Under the pieces are notes generated by a model. That model searched no databases. It saw only the letters and a program-made list of their open reading frames with translations, and was not told the origin of the DNA. From a virus, in IMG/VR virus record IMGVR_UViG_3300042945_003354, positions 1-64,000 of that record: a DNA stretch of 64,000 nt, one strand, 5' to 3'. This document shows, in pieces, positions 60,152-64,000 of this stretch. Both the position numbers and the translations under genes were made by a program. The number at the start of each line of letters is the position of its first letter. Positions within the stretch are counted from its first letter, which is position 1.

Positions 60152-60364
60152 CTACGATGACGCGATAGTAAAGCCCAGCGGCAGTCCGCTGATGCTCAGG
60201 ATCACATCATCGACCGCCAACTGATTCGTCAGCAGCGTTCCGCCAGTCAGCGTCATCGGCCCCTTCAGTGCGAAGTCGCGCCGCATGGGAGGCGCGACCA
60301 AAGATCCGTCCTGTCGCCGGCTGTCGATGGTCATCAGATCCTCGATGGCGAGATGCTCGTTCAT
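60152..60364 (-). CDS. small hypothetical protein, 70 aa
   Basis: MNEHLAIEDLMTIDSRRQDG, then a beta-rich end (PMTLTGGTLLTNQLAVDDVI). Coupled by ATGA overlap to the 130-aa gene upstream; the short beta-rich body suggests a minor tail or baseplate piece. Unrecognised. Confidence 0.5.
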   Translation of the reverse strand: MNEHLAIEDLMTIDSRRQDGSLVAPPMRRDFALKGPMTLTGGTLLTNQLAVDDVILSISGLPLGFTIASS

Positions 60365-60753
60365 GCCTCCTCGGGTTCGATGATGATCTGCTCCGTGATG
60401 GAAAGCGATTCCGCAGCCTGCAAATTGTTGGCCAGATCTTGCACCATCATCTCGACCTTCTCCACAAACTCCTCCGCGGCCTTCGCGCTGCGGCAGAGTT
60501 TCGTCACCGTGGACACCCGGTAATACGGGCTTCCCTCCGCGGGCTCCGACTCCGGCAGATCAGTCATCTGGATGGCGCTGGCGATGCAGGACAGGCTGTC
60601 CGCGGACACGTCCGGCTGTGGCGATGCCTGCATCACGAAGATGAACGCAGGCTCGTCGTTCCATGTGTAGAGCGCGGTGTAGCGCACCGGCCACAAGTGC
60701 CGGTTGTTGATCACATCCTCGTCGCTTATTTCTTCTCTCGTCAGTTTGAACAT
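60361..60753 (-). CDS. hypothetical protein, 130 aa
   Basis: MFKLTREEISDEDVINNRHL; strand-rich first half (YTALYTWNDEPAFIFVMQAS) and a charged helix in the second (AAEEFVEKVEMMVQDLANNL). In the tail-protein cluster. Unrecognised. Confidence 0.5.
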   Translation of the reverse strand: MFKLTREEISDEDVINNRHLWPVRYTALYTWNDEPAFIFVMQASPQPDVSADSLSCIASAIQMTDLPESEPAEGSPYYRVSTVTKLCRSAKAAEEFVEKVEMMVQDLANNLQAAESLSITEQIIIEPEEA

Positions 60754-60773
60754 GTGGCGGGTGGGTTGCTGTC

Positions 60774-60968
60774 CTAGTCGCCAGCGACGGCAAGAGGCTG
60801 ACCGGAGATCGTGAAGATGTAGTTCGGACCGCCTGGCGTGGTGGGAGAGACGGCAAAAGTGAAATTCTCAGCGCCAGGGTCGGATATCAACGCTCTCACG
60901 TATTGTCCGCGCTCATCCAACAGCGGCGCTCCGAATGAGTTTTCAGGTGGTGTCAGCAGCAGATTCAT
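60774..60968 (-). CDS. small hypothetical protein, 64 aa
   Basis: MNLLLTPPENSFGAPLLDER; beta-rich (FTFAVSPTTPGGPNYIFTIS), overlapping the end of the 461-aa gene by 4 nt (ATGA). Possibly a minor tail component. Unrecognised. Confidence 0.5.
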   Translation of the reverse strand: MNLLLTPPENSFGAPLLDERGQYVRALISDPGAENFTFAVSPTTPGGPNYIFTISGQPLAVAGD

Positions 60969-62350
60969 AGCGGCAGCGGTTTGATGCTGACGAGAATGTT
61001 ACACGACTTCGGCCGGTGTTCGAACAAAAACCGCCACAGCCGGCTGTTGATTGGGGGTCCGTGATCGGCAGCCACAGCCAGCGCAAGCCGGCTGCCGTAG
61101 AACGTGTGCAGCATCTCCCAGAAATTCACGCTGTGTGGAAACGACGGAGCGCCCAGTTCCTCATGCAGGAAGACTCCGGTCGCGCGCTCGTGCAAGGCCG
61201 AGAATTCCCAGTAGCGCTCCTGCACCGCAGTGTCGCCGTCGAACATCAAGCGGGCATGCGTCTTACCATTGTGGGGCCCGGGTTCTGGGTTGGTGCCGCC
61301 GTCAGTCAGCATGACTTCGCTGACGCCGTCCCAGGTCAGCCCGTTTACAGGCAGGATGCCGTCGAGCGTGATCGGATGGTCCCATCCGGAAAACATCTGC
61401 TTTCGAAGATCCTCGGTGCTGGCGTGCCTGGTGTTCACCAGCTCGAACTTATCGCAGACGATGTAGCCCGGCTCCACGGTTTGGCCCGGCGTGAGATGGA
61501 CGTGCGGATAGGCGATCTCAATCGCCCCGGCGGACGCGGTGGCGTAGACCATGGTGTCGACACCACTGACCGCGTGCGCTGAGAGCACCACGTCGGCTGA
61601 GTGAAAGACGTAGAGACCGGCATACTCCGCCGCGGCCCTTTTGTAAGCCTCCAGCGACTGCGTCTTGTAGGTGTAATCGGCCACCCACTTGCTGCGCGTC
61701 AGCTGCGCAGGCGCGGACAGCACGAACCGGTTGACCGACGCGGTCTTCACATACGCGGAGTTTACCTTCACCACGCCCCTGGGCATCACCAGAGTCGGCA
61801 GATCGATCATGGCGATGTAACCTTCGAAGGCCAGGAAATCCACACCCTGCACCAGATACTCCCCTGCATTCAGACCCTGAATAACGATCGGCAGGATGTG
61901 CGACGGCACGGGAACCAGATACCAGTCACGACTCTGGTCTGCCAGGAACATGTCCTGGTCCTCCTCGACCTTCGCGACGAACTCGAGCGACAGGCGCGCA
62001 AGTTTCGTCGCCAACGGATCGGCGCTGTAGCCGCCAGCCCCGGACCGGTAGCCGGCGTAGATCGGCGTGCCGTCCGGCATGACGACGCGCCGGTGGCTAT
62101 ACTCCCGCTGCTTCTTGCCGATGACTGCGAATTCGCCGTCCGTAAATTGGAAGTAGACATCCTCCACGAGCACGCGCTCGCTGTTCAGCGCGGCGGCCGC
62201 CGCCTGATCCAGCTGGGCAAGCAGCGATGCGCCGCCTGCCGCGCTCACGATGGCGCGGATGATCTGACGGGTGGGCCCGTCGACCTGGCTCTCCCAGAGC
62301 GAACCCTGCCCGCCGTATAATTTGTGCCGCAGATCGTAGTCGGCTTTCAT
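60965..62350 (-). CDS. putative tail/baseplate structural protein, 461 aa
   Basis: Large, beta-rich protein (DQSRDWYLVPVPSHILPIVI, GYIAMIDLPTLVMPRGVVKV, PHVHLTPGQTVEPGYIVCDK) in the cluster with the baseplate-like gene immediately upstream. It fits a virion protein by size, composition and location; no family signature was recognised. Confidence 0.6.
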   Translation of the reverse strand: MKADYDLRHKLYGGQGSLWESQVDGPTRQIIRAIVSAAGGASLLAQLDQAAAAALNSERVLVEDVYFQFTDGEFAVIGKKQREYSHRRVVMPDGTPIYAGYRSGAGGYSADPLATKLARLSLEFVAKVEEDQDMFLADQSRDWYLVPVPSHILPIVIQGLNAGEYLVQGVDFLAFEGYIAMIDLPTLVMPRGVVKVNSAYVKTASVNRFVLSAPAQLTRSKWVADYTYKTQSLEAYKRAAAEYAGLYVFHSADVVLSAHAVSGVDTMVYATASAGAIEIAYPHVHLTPGQTVEPGYIVCDKFELVNTRHASTEDLRKQMFSGWDHPITLDGILPVNGLTWDGVSEVMLTDGGTNPEPGPHNGKTHARLMFDGDTAVQERYWEFSALHERATGVFLHEELGAPSFPHSVNFWEMLHTFYGSRLALAVAADHGPPINSRLWRFLFEHRPKSCNILVSIKPLPL

Positions 62351-62351
62351 G

Positions 62352-64000
62352 TCAGGCGGTTTCGACGAAGCTCACGTTCTCAGGATCGACAGCGTAACGC
62401 ACGGTGCGGTTGGTTGCTGCCCAGGCGTCGGCAGGTCCTCCCGGTGAGATCTCCCCGTCGACGATCTCATACGGATTGTTGACCGTCGCGATGTCCGTAA
62501 ACGTGGGGATGTAGAGCGCGTCCGATTCCGTCGCCCAGTCCGCCGTGATGTCCGCATCACCAGGATCAGCGATCGCGACGCGCAGCAAGCGTGAAGCTGC
62601 CGAGACCAGTATGCGCCCAGCGACGCCCACCGCGATGATTTTGTCCGCTCCGGCGTTGCGCATGATGTCGTAGATCTCCGTCACGCGAAAATCATCCGGG
62701 TGGCCAGCGGTGCGGAGATACTCCACGATCTTGTCCCTGGCCACGCTGAGCAGCGTCTTCACTCCCTGCTTCTTCACATACGTGATTTCGAGATCATCGA
62801 GGACAAGCAGCGGGCCGGACTTCACGAGCACGTCCACGCCGGCCGGTCGATACTCCGGCGACTCGAGCAACGACGACACCGTTTCGAGCAGCGGATCAGC
62901 GTCGTAGGTGATGGTGAAAATGGCATACTGATCGCCGTCATCCTCGCTCAGCGGAATCAGCGGCACGTCCAAACCGTCCACGATCGGCACCAGCGACAAG
63001 TAGAGCGACTCGAACCGCGTTCCGCAGTGCAGGCTGCCGTAGAGATCGGCGCGATCGGTTTTGCTGAACACCGCATAAGAACTCACCAGCGACTCGGTCG
63101 TGGTGCCGGACCACTCGATGCTGACGATCCGCGACGCGCGGTGAAGCAACGGCAGCAGGCCGCGGAACACTTTGTCCCCGACCGACGGTTGCACGTAGTC
63201 CAGGCGGACGCTCTGCGTGATGCGCTGCATGTCCCGAGCCGACCGGAAGTAGACGTCGACGGAGGGCGCCGTCAGCGCGAGCGCCGAACCTGCGGCGATT
63301 CGCTGCATCTCAGCGTCGCTCGGGACGATAGGTGAGACCATGTTGGACTCCGGCCAGTTGCGATACACCAGCGCCTTCGTGGACGCGCGCGACCCGGACG
63401 TCAGCGAGCAGGCGATCTTGCGCGCCGTGCGCGCCAAGTCAGACAGTGTAGCTGACGGCACGCCCGACGTGAAAGTGATGGCCGCCGCAATGCCGACGAG
63501 CGTCGTCGCGATCTCAGTGGCTGCGCCTTCCGTGCCGATTTCGATTGGCGCGCTCAGTGTGCCTTCCACCGGCAAGTCCACCGCCCAAGTGTTGGCGGTC
63601 GTCTGCGCCAGAATGTAGGTGTCAGCCGCCCCGGTGTGCGTGCTGCCGGCGGCCAGTATCTGGACGTAGGTGGCGTCCGGGTTGACCGCCTTCAGAACCC
63701 AATCGTCGTCAGCGGCGAAGCGGAAGCGAATCGTGCGATCCAAACTGACGGCGTTTGGACTCGAGAAGGTCAGACGCACCAGACCAAACGCCCGCAGGTT
63801 CTCCACGTCGTAGACCCCGAAATTCCCGAGGTAGGCCTTCACAAACTCGCATGAGTAGATCAGCCCTTCGGCGACGTTGCCCAGGTCCAGGTCGCTCATG
63901 AACCTGCTGTGCGCTTCGTTCGTGGCTGCCCTGCGCAGTGCCAGCGGGGTGATGACGAGATCGCCGGTCGGCGTACCTGGCGCCAGGTCCACGTCGGGCA
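62352..64000 (-). CDS. putative baseplate protein, 5' end beyond the window
   Basis: Open from 62352 to the right edge (at least 549 codons), so the true start lies outside; the GTG at 63992 is only an apparent one. The C-terminal third (VDVLVKSGPLLVLDDLEITY, VARDKIVEYLRTAGHPDDFR, VTEIYDIMRNAGADKIIAVG) is ordered like baseplate J/gp47-type proteins. The N-terminal half is beta-rich with Ala/Thr-rich loops (SAPIEIGTEGAATEIATTLV). Confidence 0.55.
   Translation of the reverse strand, partial: PDVDLAPGTPTGDLVITPLALRRAATNEAHSRFMSDLDLGNVAEGLIYSCEFVKAYLGNFGVYDVENLRAFGLVRLTFSSPNAVSLDRTIRFRFAADDDWVLKAVNPDATYVQILAAGSTHTGAADTYILAQTTANTWAVDLPVEGTLSAPIEIGTEGAATEIATTLVGIAAAITFTSGVPSATLSDLARTARKIACSLTSGSRASTKALVYRNWPESNMVSPIVPSDAEMQRIAAGSALALTAPSVDVYFRSARDMQRITQSVRLDYVQPSVGDKVFRGLLPLLHRASRIVSIEWSGTTTESLVSSYAVFSKTDRADLYGSLHCGTRFESLYLSLVPIVDGLDVPLIPLSEDDGDQYAIFTITYDADPLLETVSSLLESPEYRPAGVDVLVKSGPLLVLDDLEITYVKKQGVKTLLSVARDKIVEYLRTAGHPDDFRVTEIYDIMRNAGADKIIAVGVAGRILVSAASRLLRVAIADPGDADITADWATESDALYIPTFTDIATVNNPYEIVDGEISPGGPADAWAATNRTVRYAVDPENVSFVETA

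Overview
The window is part of a large, GC-rich tailed-phage genome. It holds a portal protein, a large terminase and tail or baseplate-type proteins together with a nearly complete replication and recombination set. No rRNA, tRNA or cellular housekeeping operon was seen. The host cannot be named. Many starts have A/C-rich leaders without a Shine-Dalgarno, and several starts look leaderless. A UDG-exonuclease-PolA polymerase fusion recalls SPO1-type phages, and pieces of an RNA polymerase beta subunit point to a large phage that carries its own multisubunit-type polymerase.

Layout. Nearly every gene is on the minus strand. 1-8.9 kb: virion and head genes (portal, glycine-zipper membrane proteins, small partners). 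8.9-12.7 kb: two separate fragments of an RNA polymerase beta subunit with two small genes between them. 12.8-17.3 kb: a RecQ-like helicase with an intein in its DECH box, and a RecA/UvsX-like recombinase. 17.4-33 kb: possible ssDNA-binding partners, HNH nuclease, polymerase, Pif1-like helicase, MazG-like hydrolase, gp88-like protein and TOPRIM primase. 33.1-33.4 kb: an intergenic 260-bp nested perfect inverted repeat, the best origin candidate. 34-35.1 kb: a lone plus-strand repeat protein, probably structural. 35.2-50.4 kb: DnaB-like helicase with a P-loop intein, RecU-like resolvase, UvsW-like helicase, SbcC/SbcD, RNase H and many small proteins. 50.4-53.9 kb: terL on the plus strand, broken inside an atypically split intein by an inverted unrelated gene. 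53.9-57.2 kb: small genes, several with their own promoter and terminator, plus structured RNA. 57.3-59.8 kb: a plus-strand 821-residue Zn-ribbon protein. 59.8-64 kb: tail or baseplate-type proteins and a DUF1353 protein.

How the genes work together. Primase, DnaB, UDG-PolA, Pif1, RecQ, the RecA-like protein, RecU, UvsW-like helicase, SbcCD and RNase H make a self-sufficient replication-recombination system of the T4/SPO1 kind. The TerL-portal pair packages DNA. RNA polymerase beta pieces beside the portal region suggest phage-encoded transcription.

Most notable points: (1) a terminase that must be rebuilt by protein trans-splicing, its two intein halves separated by an inverted 320-codon gene; (2) three inteins, each in a nucleotide-binding motif of a different ATPase; (3) the nested inverted repeat; (4) split RNA polymerase beta, one piece fused to an extra N-terminal domain; (5) a set of promoter-leaderless gene-terminator cassettes; (6) a Cys-rich gene with an in-frame UGA bounded by ATGA overlaps at both ends.
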